From assembly GCA_943357975.1 (NCBI GenBank), contig CALRGS010000006.1:1-20836 (forward strand): a stretch of DNA of 20,836 nucleotides, given 5' to 3'. This DNA comes from Candidatus Nomurabacteria bacterium. GTDB lineage: Bacteria > Patescibacteriota > Minisyncoccia > Phycocordibacterales > UBA1006. Positions 6,113-13,150 of the stretch are shown one piece after another. The notes under the pieces were generated by a model that was not told the DNA's origin, searched no databases, and saw only the letters and a program-made list of their open reading frames with translations. The translations under genes and the position numbers were made by a program. Each line of letters starts with the position of its first letter. Positions within the stretch are counted from its first letter, which is position 1.

Positions 6113-8683
6113 ATGAAGTCACATTACTCTAAAAAAATCATAGCCCTTGTAATCATTTTCGGATTTGTTTTTTCAAGTATCCCAAAAACATCATCCGCGG
6201 TATGGGGGGCAGGTGACATTGTTTCCGATTTTGGTGTTATTCCAGAAGAGGTCACTCAGACTATTGGTCAGGTAACTGAAATTGTAAATATGGTTCAAGC
6301 AACTCTGAAGGAGTTCGGACTTGATGTGGTTATTTATAAACTTGCATCGCAAGCATCGCAGAAGCTTATTGCGAAAGTTCTCAATCATACCAATGGTGGT
6401 GAGAATATCGGTGATGGTGTAGAAGAATTATTTGTAAAAAACTTTACACAACATTTCCAAAACATCGACGACCAGGAATTTGGGAAATTTACTGAACAAC
6501 TAGGAAGTGACACCAGTAACCCATTTTCAAAACTTATCGCAACATCTCTAGTTAAAGACCGTGCCGATCCAAAAAGTTTACTCAGTGGTTTTTCCCTCGA
6601 TAAAATAGAGGGTGTTGACTGGCAGGCTGCATCTACCGACCTCAGTTCCGCTGGTGAAAATGGTCTAGAGTTTTTTAACCAGCTTGCAAAACCAGAAAAC
6701 ACCCCTCTCGGTTCGAGCCTTATTGCACAATCAGAATTATCTGCAAAAATAGCAAAAAAGGTTGATGTTGCAAAGACCGAACTCACCAGTAGTGGGTTCA
6801 AGCCGGACAAAGGGAAATGTACCAGTTCTCCTGATATTGGTAGTGGGTATACCTACAAGGACAACGGCAATGGGTCATCCGTCATTGACACTTCCGTTCC
6901 AAAAAAAGAAGCCTGTACTGATGCTTCAGCAAAATCACCGAGCTCAACCAACGAAGAGCAGTCTAAGCAGGCAACCAACGAAGCCTTCGAACGATTACGA
7001 AATTCTGACGAGCTTGGTAAAATATTAATGAACACCATCACTCAACTTGCACAAGGGCTTATTAAAAAAGGTCTCTCAAGTCTTTCATCGGATGGTGGTG
7101 CTTCAAGTAAGGTATATGGAGGACCTCAAGATCTTTCAAAGGCACTTAATCAACCCGGGGCCTCATGGCTCAGTGCACCACAGCAAGTTGTAGATCTCAA
7201 GGCTGACCTGGAGCCATCTATGCAAAAACTATCTCTTGAGATTGGCTACGTTGGTCAAATGATTGAGCTTGTGAAAGCTCCTATTGTAGGTAAGGTTCCT
7301 GTAAATGGCGTACCCGAACCAAGTATTGTCCTTGCTCTGGAGGCTTGTATCCCTGGTCCAGATACTAATTATGAACAACGAGCTCAAGAATATGGATCGG
7401 CACAGTTAGAAGACACGCAAATGCGTGCGGGTGCAGATACTGACAAGGGGACTAAAAATACTAACGCTCTCCAACTTATAACCAGACTCAGTTCACAAGC
7501 TATCCAAGAAGAAAAGATCGCTCTATCAAATCCATTTCTTAATATTCCCGCTGCAAATGAAATGAAAGGGGCGCTTCGCGAGTTTTATAAACTTACCACC
7601 TCTTTTACAGGAATGGTTGACACTATTATCATCAAACGCCAAACGCTCAATTCGCTTCAGTCTATTCAGGCACAGGTACGATCATACGGACCGGGGCTTG
7701 TATTGTTCAACAGTGATTGGAATGCATTAACAGCTGCTGGTAAACAACAACTTTATACAACACTGACTCCTAAAATTCATGCGGCGTTCCCTGAATATAT
7801 AAACCCAGCACAACCTGATAATGTAAACACCTTAAGCCCTATCGTTGACAACCCTTTGACTATTGGTACTGATGAGGGAAGTCCTGAAAACAAGGACCTT
7901 GAGATGAAAAAACGTATATTTGATGAGCAGTGGGATGAATGGGAAACAACTGCGCCTGAAATCAAAAAAAATGAGATCTACCGACAATTTGTTGGACTTG
8001 GAAGGGATATCAGCGATTCAGCAACCGTTGAAAATAGTCGCCTCAAAGTCATCAGTGCAGAGTATCAAATTAAAGAGATTGCTCTCATCCTCAATGACTG
8101 TCGCAAAATTCGTGAGTATGCCGTGTCTAGTGGAGTAGCCCCTGTTAGTACTACATTATTAGACTCGCTTACTTCTCAACGAATCAAGGATGTTGTTGCG
8201 GTAAACGGACCAAGTATCTTCAACGCACTTCAAATTCTGGGGCCTACTGAATTTACCTCCTTAAACGATCGTATTATTCCAAGTACCGAGGATCTAGCAG
8301 GACTTACCGGGGCCAACTTCACCGGTGGTGGTGGGCTCTATGGACAAGTTTGGCAAAACCTTGATTCTGCTAATACGCTTCAACAAAATTTACCTACTAC
8401 TCCTGCAGACCTTATCCAGCAAGACCTTGATGAGCGAGCATTCTGCAGACTTACCATGTATCACATTATTTATTGGGCACCGGATCAGCTTACTGGAAAA
8501 CCTATAGGGTGTGCCCATCACGTTATGATTCCTCATGGAATTTATGGAAGTACCAATATGGTTAACGCAGATCGAGTAACCAATATTGGATCAACCGGGC
8601 TCCCTCTTACCGCAGTCAAACTTTTTGATGCCCACTGGTATCACACTAATGCAGCAGAGTTGCTTTATAAATTAAACGAATAG
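6113..8683 (+). CDS. large secreted protein of unknown family in a T4SS-like cluster
   Basis: An 856-residue protein with a clear signal peptide: KKIIALVIIFGFVFSS followed by a likely signal peptidase I site after SSA (about residue 29). No other strong membrane helix is evident. Long amphipathic helical stretches (coiled-coil-like, Gln/Lys/Glu rich) alternate with Ser/Gly-rich linkers. Cys residues are sparse. The last ~80 residues are the most distinctive, with two Cys and several His in segments such as CAHHVMIPH and DAHWYHTN, which suggests disulfides or a metal site but proves neither. I recognise no known domain. The start at 6113 is chosen because it begins the signal peptide; an in-frame ATG at 6047 would lie inside the previous gene. 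It sits directly before the TrbL/VirB6-like gene and may be an external partner of that channel. A terminator follows it. Confidence 0.75.
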   Translation: MKSHYSKKIIALVIIFGFVFSSIPKTSSAVWGAGDIVSDFGVIPEEVTQTIGQVTEIVNMVQATLKEFGLDVVIYKLASQASQKLIAKVLNHTNGGENIGDGVEELFVKNFTQHFQNIDDQEFGKFTEQLGSDTSNPFSKLIATSLVKDRADPKSLLSGFSLDKIEGVDWQAASTDLSSAGENGLEFFNQLAKPENTPLGSSLIAQSELSAKIAKKVDVAKTELTSSGFKPDKGKCTSSPDIGSGYTYKDNGNGSSVIDTSVPKKEACTDASAKSPSSTNEEQSKQATNEAFERLRNSDELGKILMNTITQLAQGLIKKGLSSLSSDGGASSKVYGGPQDLSKALNQPGASWLSAPQQVVDLKADLEPSMQKLSLEIGYVGQMIELVKAPIVGKVPVNGVPEPSIVLALEACIPGPDTNYEQRAQEYGSAQLEDTQMRAGADTDKGTKNTNALQLITRLSSQAIQEEKIALSNPFLNIPAANEMKGALREFYKLTTSFTGMVDTIIIKRQTLNSLQSIQAQVRSYGPGLVLFNSDWNALTAAGKQQLYTTLTPKIHAAFPEYINPAQPDNVNTLSPIVDNPLTIGTDEGSPENKDLEMKKRIFDEQWDEWETTAPEIKKNEIYRQFVGLGRDISDSATVENSRLKVISAEYQIKEIALILNDCRKIREYAVSSGVAPVSTTLLDSLTSQRIKDVVAVNGPSIFNALQILGPTEFTSLNDRIIPSTEDLAGLTGANFTGGGGLYGQVWQNLDSANTLQQNLPTTPADLIQQDLDERAFCRLTMYHIIYWAPDQLTGKPIGCAHHVMIPHGIYGSTNMVNADRVTNIGSTGLPLTAVKLFDAHWYHTNAAELLYKLNE

Positions 8684-8694
8684 GAAAATAATAC

Positions 8695-8727
8695 TATAAA
8701 AGCCTCGACATTGTTGGGGTTTTTATA
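8695..8727 (+). terminator. terminator with G-U pairs abutting the next promoter
   Basis: TATAAAAGCCTC (8695-8706) pairs with GGGGTTTTTATA (8716-8727) over 12 positions, with two G-U pairs, a 9-base loop and a T-run in the right arm. The -10 box of the next gene starts two bases later. Confidence 0.65.
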
Positions 8728-8728
8728 T

Positions 8729-8734
8729 TATAAT
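8729..8734 (+). promoter_or_regulatory. -10 box for the TrbL/VirB6-like gene
   Basis: A perfect TATAAT directly after the preceding terminator and 11 bases before the ATG at 8746. The leader would be about four bases at most. Confidence 0.55.
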
Positions 8735-8745
8735 ACTCTCAATAC

Positions 8746-11385
8746 ATGAGAAAGGATCTTCTTGCCAGTATTGCAATGAGTCTCGTTATTTTTACAGGTG
8801 TTCTCACACCTGTACTTGGTTTGGTTATAAAACCTCTCCAAGCCCCTGTTGTATTTGCCCAAGAATTTGGGCCCCAACAGGAAGGCGAGGGATTCAGTCT
8901 GGTACAACCATCGGGGACTTTTGATGATGCTGATGCCGGTGGAACCAATGTAACTAGTCCTAATCTCTGTGCTGCAGACACCTCATTTACTTGTTCTTTT
9001 ATGTCTGCTGTTTCAGAGATTATCATGTATGTCCCCATATCCTTTGCGACTATTTCAGGAATGGTTTTTGATTACAGTGTTTGGCATAGTATCCAGAGCG
9101 GAACGTACACCAAATATGACCAAAACGATGATTCGGATGCTTCTAGTGAAGGACTTGTCGTGATGGGATGGAAACTGGTTCGTGATTTTACCAACCTCTT
9201 ATTTATCTTTGCATTATTTGTAATCGCATTCACACTGATTCTCGACCTTGATGGTGGTGAAAAAGTAACCATGACCTCTAATCCGAAACGGACACTTGCG
9301 CGAGTGCTTATGATGGCGCTTCTGGTAAATTTCAGTTTCTTCTTAGGACGAGTCGTGATTGATAGCACGAATAAAATTGCTATTATGTTTTATTCCAACA
9401 TGAACAAGGCTCCTCAAATAGGACTCAACGCTGTTGATGGTGACCAGAAAACAGCCATCCAAGACTTCTATGCAGCAGAGCCAGGAATTCACTCGATTGC
9501 AACACGTATTATCAGTCAAATTAATCCCCAAAACTTTCTCCTTGATGCCGACGGCGCAAAGGCGTCTGCGGCTCCTGGTAAGTATGCAAATCTTTTCTTG
9601 CTCTCCCTCATTGCGGCATTTTTTGGATTATTCTTGGCCTACATATTCCTCAGTATTGCAATACTTTTCATCGGACGAACTATTGGACTCTATTTAGCCA
9701 TCATCATCTCACCACTTGCCTTTGTTTCCTACACCATTCCATTTCTTCAGAGGCAACCTTACATTGGGTTCGATGATTGGATGAAGCAGTTTATGGGACT
9801 TGCATTCATGGCACCCGTATTCCTATTTTTCATTTATATCGGGATTCAATTTTTTGAAATACAGACAGCAAAAGGGGCTGGTAGTGTCGCTGTCGCAGCA
9901 CAAGTATTATTCAAGTTCGCAATGGTTGCCATGTTCTTCACTCTTGCAAAAAAGATTTCAAAGGACATGTCTGGAAAGATTGGCGATATGGCAACTAGTT
10001 TTGTAACTGGAGCACTAACTAGTGTTGCTGCCGTTGGGGCTGCTGCCGCAACAGGAGGGAGTTCTGCAGCACTTCAGACAGCGTGGCAACAAACCAAGCA
10101 AAATGCACGAGGAATTGGAGACCGGACGATTGGGAAGGATGCTACTGATGCTATCCAACAGAGACTTGGTGGGCTCAAGAACTTTAGAAACCTTCCTGGT
10201 GGACGAGGCGCAGCGGTTGCGGGACTTGCAACATTGGTTACAGGAAGTAAGGCTCCAGGACAGATATATGATGCAGGAAAAGAGGGGGCACGAATTGGTC
10301 GTGTAGAAAACTTTGGGAAACTCAGAAAACAAGTAAGTGCTAATCAGGCTGCAGATGCTAAGAAGAAACTCGATGATGCACAGGCTGCAAAAGAAGCCGC
10401 GGATAGAAAGCAAGCAACCCGAACCGCCTATAATTACGACGATCGTAAACAGGCGCAGGCTGCACGTGATACACAAAAAGCCGCTGGTACAGCACCAACA
10501 TTCGGTGATGGTTCTGCAAAAATGAAGGATTCTGATTTTTCAGCAAAACAACAAGAGCGTATCTTGAACAAGGCTATTGCAGCAGAAGCTAAGCGCGGTG
10601 GTGGACGATCAGGAGCAGCTCCAGTTGTAGCAGCCACAACAACGACCACAACATCGCAAGCTGCCGAGACTCCGGTCAGGGCAACAAACACCTTCACAGG
10701 TGACGGAAAATTTGATCGACCTGCTGAAGTTAAGCCTTCTGGTTTAGTGGATACTAACGGACAACCTCTCACAAGAGAATCTCTCGATGCTGGTCAAAAA
10801 CTTGAATCTGCAAGACTTGCTCGTCTCTATGAAAATGCTGAACGAGAGAAAAAGAATACGGTTCATGTAGATAACCTCGAAGTTAAAAACCTTAAGGTTA
10901 ATCCAAATGAAGTGCGTCTCCCTTCACGAAGTAGTAACACCGGTGTTACACCTCAAACCAAGGCAACGACGTTGTTAAGTGGAATTCAAATGACACCACG
11001 AGCAAGTAGTGGGGCACTGAATTACAAAGCCGGTGATTTTTCACCAAAAAAACCTCAACAAAGCACACCAGGACTTGATCCAATGATTCAACAGCTATCT
11101 GATACAAAGAAGGAAGAAATCAAAAAGCTTGAATCTGATAAAAAGGAATATAATGATTTCTTAAAGGATCAAGGACCTCTTGATGCAAAGGGTACCAATG
11201 TTGCAATGTCGGTTCTAGATGACCATACAAACAAGATACAGAAAGGATATGCTGATCTGAAGAATATCAGGACCTCCTCTGTTTCAGGATCAATTGACCA
11301 AAGTGGTGCAGTCCGTGAAAATCTCCCTGGAGAAAACGGAAATTTTGATTTAGGGGGTATGGGACCAAGAGAAGAACGTGAGTAA
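8746..11385 (+). CDS. TrbL/VirB6-like polytopic membrane protein with long hydrophilic tail
   Basis: The probable inner-membrane channel component of a type IV secretion-like system. The 879-residue protein begins with a signal-like helix ending at VFA (about residue 38). Hydrophobic segments follow near 86-115, 148-166, 186-206, 283-335 (two close helices), 349-370 and 387-402. That is the usual plan of TrbL/VirB6 proteins, where the helices form the polytopic core. From about 405 to the end the chain is hydrophilic, rich in Ala, Lys, Gln and Thr, with low-complexity runs (a six-Thr run) and no Cys. This tail, roughly 470 residues, is longer than the membrane part. It may be a flexible cytoplasmic or envelope-spanning arm. 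Assignment to TrbL/VirB6 rests on topology and on the neighbouring prgI and virB4, not on a sequence motif. It is followed by the strongest hairpin in the window. Confidence 0.75.
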   Translation: MRKDLLASIAMSLVIFTGVLTPVLGLVIKPLQAPVVFAQEFGPQQEGEGFSLVQPSGTFDDADAGGTNVTSPNLCAADTSFTCSFMSAVSEIIMYVPISFATISGMVFDYSVWHSIQSGTYTKYDQNDDSDASSEGLVVMGWKLVRDFTNLLFIFALFVIAFTLILDLDGGEKVTMTSNPKRTLARVLMMALLVNFSFFLGRVVIDSTNKIAIMFYSNMNKAPQIGLNAVDGDQKTAIQDFYAAEPGIHSIATRIISQINPQNFLLDADGAKASAAPGKYANLFLLSLIAAFFGLFLAYIFLSIAILFIGRTIGLYLAIIISPLAFVSYTIPFLQRQPYIGFDDWMKQFMGLAFMAPVFLFFIYIGIQFFEIQTAKGAGSVAVAAQVLFKFAMVAMFFTLAKKISKDMSGKIGDMATSFVTGALTSVAAVGAAAATGGSSAALQTAWQQTKQNARGIGDRTIGKDATDAIQQRLGGLKNFRNLPGGRGAAVAGLATLVTGSKAPGQIYDAGKEGARIGRVENFGKLRKQVSANQAADAKKKLDDAQAAKEAADRKQATRTAYNYDDRKQAQAARDTQKAAGTAPTFGDGSAKMKDSDFSAKQQERILNKAIAAEAKRGGGRSGAAPVVAATTTTTTSQAAETPVRATNTFTGDGKFDRPAEVKPSGLVDTNGQPLTRESLDAGQKLESARLARLYENAEREKKNTVHVDNLEVKNLKVNPNEVRLPSRSSNTGVTPQTKATTLLSGIQMTPRASSGALNYKAGDFSPKKPQQSTPGLDPMIQQLSDTKKEEIKKLESDKKEYNDFLKDQGPLDAKGTNVAMSVLDDHTNKIQKGYADLKNIRTSSVSGSIDQSGAVRENLPGENGNFDLGGMGPREERE

Positions 11386-11386
11386 C

Positions 11387-11449
11387 AAAAAATACCAAAT
11401 AAAAATTCCTGGTAAGCTTATTATCAGGAATTTTTATTTGGTATTTTTT
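11387..11449 (+). terminator. very long perfect hairpin terminator
   Basis: Arms 11387-11411 and 11425-11449 are perfect 25-base complements: AAAAAATACC at the outer end and ATTCCTG at the inner end of the left arm. The stem can continue inwards through one G-U pair and TAA/TTA, giving about 29 pairs and a 5-base loop. Six T end the right arm. It starts one base after the TAA stop of the upstream gene. The symmetry of the A and T ends makes it usable in both directions. Confidence 0.8.
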
Positions 11450-11467
11450 ATTTTTCTGAAAACATTG

Positions 11468-11473
11468 TACAAT
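11468..11473 (+). promoter_or_regulatory. -10 box of a predicted leaderless gene
   Basis: TACAAT exactly six bases before the ATG at 11480. Transcription would begin at the A of the start codon. It also decides the start: an in-frame ATG at 11378 would place the long terminator inside the coding region. Confidence 0.65.
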
Positions 11474-11479
11474 AGGTAC

Positions 11480-11968
11480 ATGGCAAATCTCTCATCTAAC
11501 TTACAAAGTATTCTCGAAAATAGACTCCGCTACCTTCCAGAAATTACTGGGCAGGCTATTGGCTCTATCGATTGGGCAACACGCATCATTACCATTGGTC
11601 ACAACTACGGACTCCATGTAGACGAGATGGAGGACTTCCAGGCTGTTGTTTTAAAATCAATGATCGGACTCATTAGTCCGGAGAATTTTGAAACTGAACT
11701 CATCAATGCACTCGCGCTATCACCAGCAACTACCGAGAAGATTATTACTGAACTCAACGTAGCAGTTTTTGAACCCATTCACGATTATGTAATGAATGGA
11801 GGAAAGAGTGACCCAATGAAGAGTCTCGGTATTACTATAGAAACCCCCTCGTCTCTCGCAGAGCCTCGAGACACTCCCACTTCACAGGTGGAGAAACCCG
11901 AATTGGAAATTCCAGCATCACCCGAACCAGATACTGCTCCTAGAGAAAAAGCTGAAGACTACTTCTAA
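11480..11968 (+). CDS. small acidic protein of unknown function next to prgI
   Basis: A 162-residue protein with no signal peptide or membrane helix, so probably cytoplasmic. Residues 1-115 look helical: MANLSSNLQ, IDWATRIITIGHNYGL and YVMNGGKSDPMKS. From about 118 the chain is a Pro/Glu/Ser/Thr-rich, disordered acidic tail ending in EDYF. I do not recognise the family. Its place between the TrbL/VirB6-like gene and prgI, on the same strand with matching promoter architecture, suggests a soluble accessory factor of the secretion machine, for example a chaperone or regulator, but nothing in the sequence proves this. The start at 11480 is chosen over 11378 because -10 TACAAT lies six bases upstream and a 25-bp terminator stem lies between the two candidate starts. 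Start and coding status are fairly sure; the role is not. Confidence 0.75.
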   Translation: MANLSSNLQSILENRLRYLPEITGQAIGSIDWATRIITIGHNYGLHVDEMEDFQAVVLKSMIGLISPENFETELINALALSPATTEKIITELNVAVFEPIHDYVMNGGKSDPMKSLGITIETPSSLAEPRDTPTSQVEKPELEIPASPEPDTAPREKAEDYF

Positions 11969-11980
11969 AACCTTTTATGA

Positions 11981-11986
11981 TACAAT
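11981..11986 (+). promoter_or_regulatory. extended -10 box for prgI
   Basis: TACAAT preceded by TGA (TGn extended -10), six bases before the ATG at 11993. It again predicts a leaderless mRNA. No terminator separates the upstream gene, so prgI may also be read through. Confidence 0.65.
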
Positions 11987-11992
11987 AATTGT

Positions 11993-12391
11993 ATGCGATT
12001 TGAAGTACCACAATTCATCGATGTCGAAGATAAAATCTTCGGACCACTCACCTTCAAGCAGTTCATTTACCTCATAGGTGGAGCAGGGCTTGCCTATGTT
12101 TCCTACAAACTTGTTCCTTTTCCTTTCTGGGTCATCTTATCTGGTGCATTTGTAATAGCTGGACTACTTCTAGCGTTCTATAAAGTAAACAACCGCCCGT
12201 TTATTGAGGTTGCGCAGAACTGGGTGACGTTTATGATCAAGGGTAAGCTTTATATTTGGGAGCGATCAAAACCTATTTTAAAAAAACCAGAACCTGCTCC
12301 TGTGCCCAAGGCACCAGAAAAGATTTATACCGAGAAAACCGTAACAGACCTTGCACAGAACTTAGACATCCTCGACTCGTATAGACAATAA
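11993..12391 (+). CDS. prgI: PrgI-family inner-membrane protein (VirB3-like)
   Basis: A 132-residue inner-membrane component of type IV secretion-like systems of Gram-positive and CPR bacteria, corresponding in position to VirB3. The N-terminal signature VPQFIDVEDKIFGPLTFKQF matches the PrgI family (the xPxxxxxEDKxxGxLTxRQ pattern). Two transmembrane helices follow (about 21-40 and 42-62), separated by a short Pro/Phe turn. Next comes the conserved NRPFIEVAQNWVTFMIKGKLYIW segment region, described here only by its ends N69-R70-P71 and the aromatic W. A Pro/Lys-rich linker near 95-107 leads to a soluble tail. It precedes the TraC-like gene by 5 bases, and VirB4 comes next, the order expected for PrgI, which partners VirB4. 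Confidence 0.9.
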   Translation: MRFEVPQFIDVEDKIFGPLTFKQFIYLIGGAGLAYVSYKLVPFPFWVILSGAFVIAGLLLAFYKVNNRPFIEVAQNWVTFMIKGKLYIWERSKPILKKPEPAPVPKAPEKIYTEKTVTDLAQNLDILDSYRQ

Positions 12392-12396
12392 CTATT

Positions 12397-13035
12397 ATGG
12401 CATCATCAACCCAACAATTCGTTCCTATTAGAGAAATCCGTGACGGTGTCGCGGTGCTTAAGAGTGGGGAATTACGCAGTGTGGTACTTTGTCAGGCTAT
12501 TAACCTCGACCTTAAATCTGCTGACGAACAAACGGCTATTATTTTACAATTCCAAAACTTTTTGAATGCTCTTGAATTTTCAGTACAAATTGTAGCGTCA
12601 TCACGACGACTCGATATCCGTCCCTATATTTTAAAACTCGAAGCTCGCCTCGAAAAAATCGAGGGGGATTTGCTCCGCATTCAAACTCGAGAATATATTG
12701 GTTTCATTCAGAAATTTAATGAAACTTATGATGTTATGTCTAAATATTTCTATGTAATTGTTCCTTATGGAAGTGCTGCACTCCCTGGTGAAGGCGTACT
12801 CTCGAGTATTACAGGATTCTTTGGAGGCAAGAAAAAAACTTCTGATGAGCTTCATACTGATCAATTCGAGGAGGCTCGAAGCCAACTTGAACAACGCCTT
12901 GCTATAGTGACAGGAGGCCTTGAATCATTAGGGATCGAAACAAAACAACTTGATACGCCTGCGCTTATTGAACTTTATCAGAAGACCTTTAATCCTGGAG
13001 AACTCCACTCAACCGCTGGCGCACTGGGACAGTAG
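12397..13035 (+). CDS. stand-alone TraC-like / VirB4 N-terminal-like domain protein
   Basis: A 212-residue cytoplasmic protein resembling the TraC-like N-terminal region of VirB4-family ATPases: FVPIREIRDGVAVLKSGEL at the start, then FQNFLNALEFSVQIV, SSRRLDIRPYI and YFYVIVPYG. It has no Walker motifs, so it cannot be an ATPase by itself. A Gly/Lys-rich loop near residues 140-150 (FFGGKKKTSD) precedes a helical C-terminus. CPR genomes commonly carry such a protein beside prgI and virB4. Here a repeat-like palindromic stretch, a terminator and a new promoter separate it from virB4, so the two are distinct genes and not a frameshift. It probably binds PrgI or VirB4 at the membrane base of the machine. 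The start follows prgI by 5 bases; a weak GACAAT (12384-12389) is the only nearby box. Confidence 0.75.
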   Translation: MASSTQQFVPIREIRDGVAVLKSGELRSVVLCQAINLDLKSADEQTAIILQFQNFLNALEFSVQIVASSRRLDIRPYILKLEARLEKIEGDLLRIQTREYIGFIQKFNETYDVMSKYFYVIVPYGSAALPGEGVLSSITGFFGGKKKTSDELHTDQFEEARSQLEQRLAIVTGGLESLGIETKQLDTPALIELYQKTFNPGELHSTAGALGQ

Positions 13036-13036
13036 T

Positions 13037-13108
13037 CCTCACCCGTCTCGCTTCGCGATCCAGCCTTGCACAAGTGTATCCTTGCCCTCTCCACTATCGT
13101 GGAGAGGG
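13037..13108. repeat. GC-richer palindromic intergenic stretch, possible dispersed repeat
   Basis: The gene-free gap holds a block unlike its surroundings: CCTCACCCGTCTCGC, a small TCGC-TTC-GCGA hairpin (13048-13058), CTTG-CA-CAAG (13065-13074), then the terminator stem of CCCTCTCC type. The CCTCACCC and CCCTCTCC/GGAGAGGG words resemble palindromic intergenic repeats seen in many bacterial genomes. A related CCTCTC/GAGAGG palindrome occurs at 20598-20632. Two partial copies in one window do not prove a repeat family. Confidence 0.35.
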
Positions 13109-13112
13109 TTTT
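13085..13112 (+). terminator. Rho-independent terminator between the TraC-like gene and virB4
   Basis: CCCTCTCCAC (13085-13094) pairs perfectly with GTGGAGAGGG (13099-13108) around loop TATC, followed by TTTT. It is GC-rich, stable and 50 bases after the upstream stop codon. Confidence 0.8.
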
Positions 13113-13138
13113 GGTTTGGATATATCCTCTTTATTATA

Positions 13139-13144
13139 TATAAT
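13139..13144 (+). promoter_or_regulatory. -10 box for virB4
   Basis: A perfect TATAAT in an AT-rich run, exactly six bases before the ATG at 13151. It decides the start: the frame is open back to 12950, but that part overlaps the previous gene and crosses a terminator. Confidence 0.65.
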
Positions 13145-13150
13145 GATCCT

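Noticed and set aside
10015..10772. Antisense open frames opposite the channel gene's hydrophilic tail
   Set aside because: They are by-products of the Ala/Gln-rich codon pattern on the plus strand; no start signals and improbable Cys/Ser-rich composition.
11378..11479. In-frame ATG at 11378 for the small acidic gene
   Set aside because: The extra codons are the two arms of a perfect 25-bp terminator; a promoter sits directly before the ATG at 11480.
12950..13150. Open frame upstream of virB4, suggesting a frameshifted single TraC-like/VirB4 gene
   Set aside because: The 5' part is out of frame with the real upstream gene, crosses a stop, a GC-rich palindrome and a terminator, and a promoter precedes the ATG at 13151. 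The two are separate genes.
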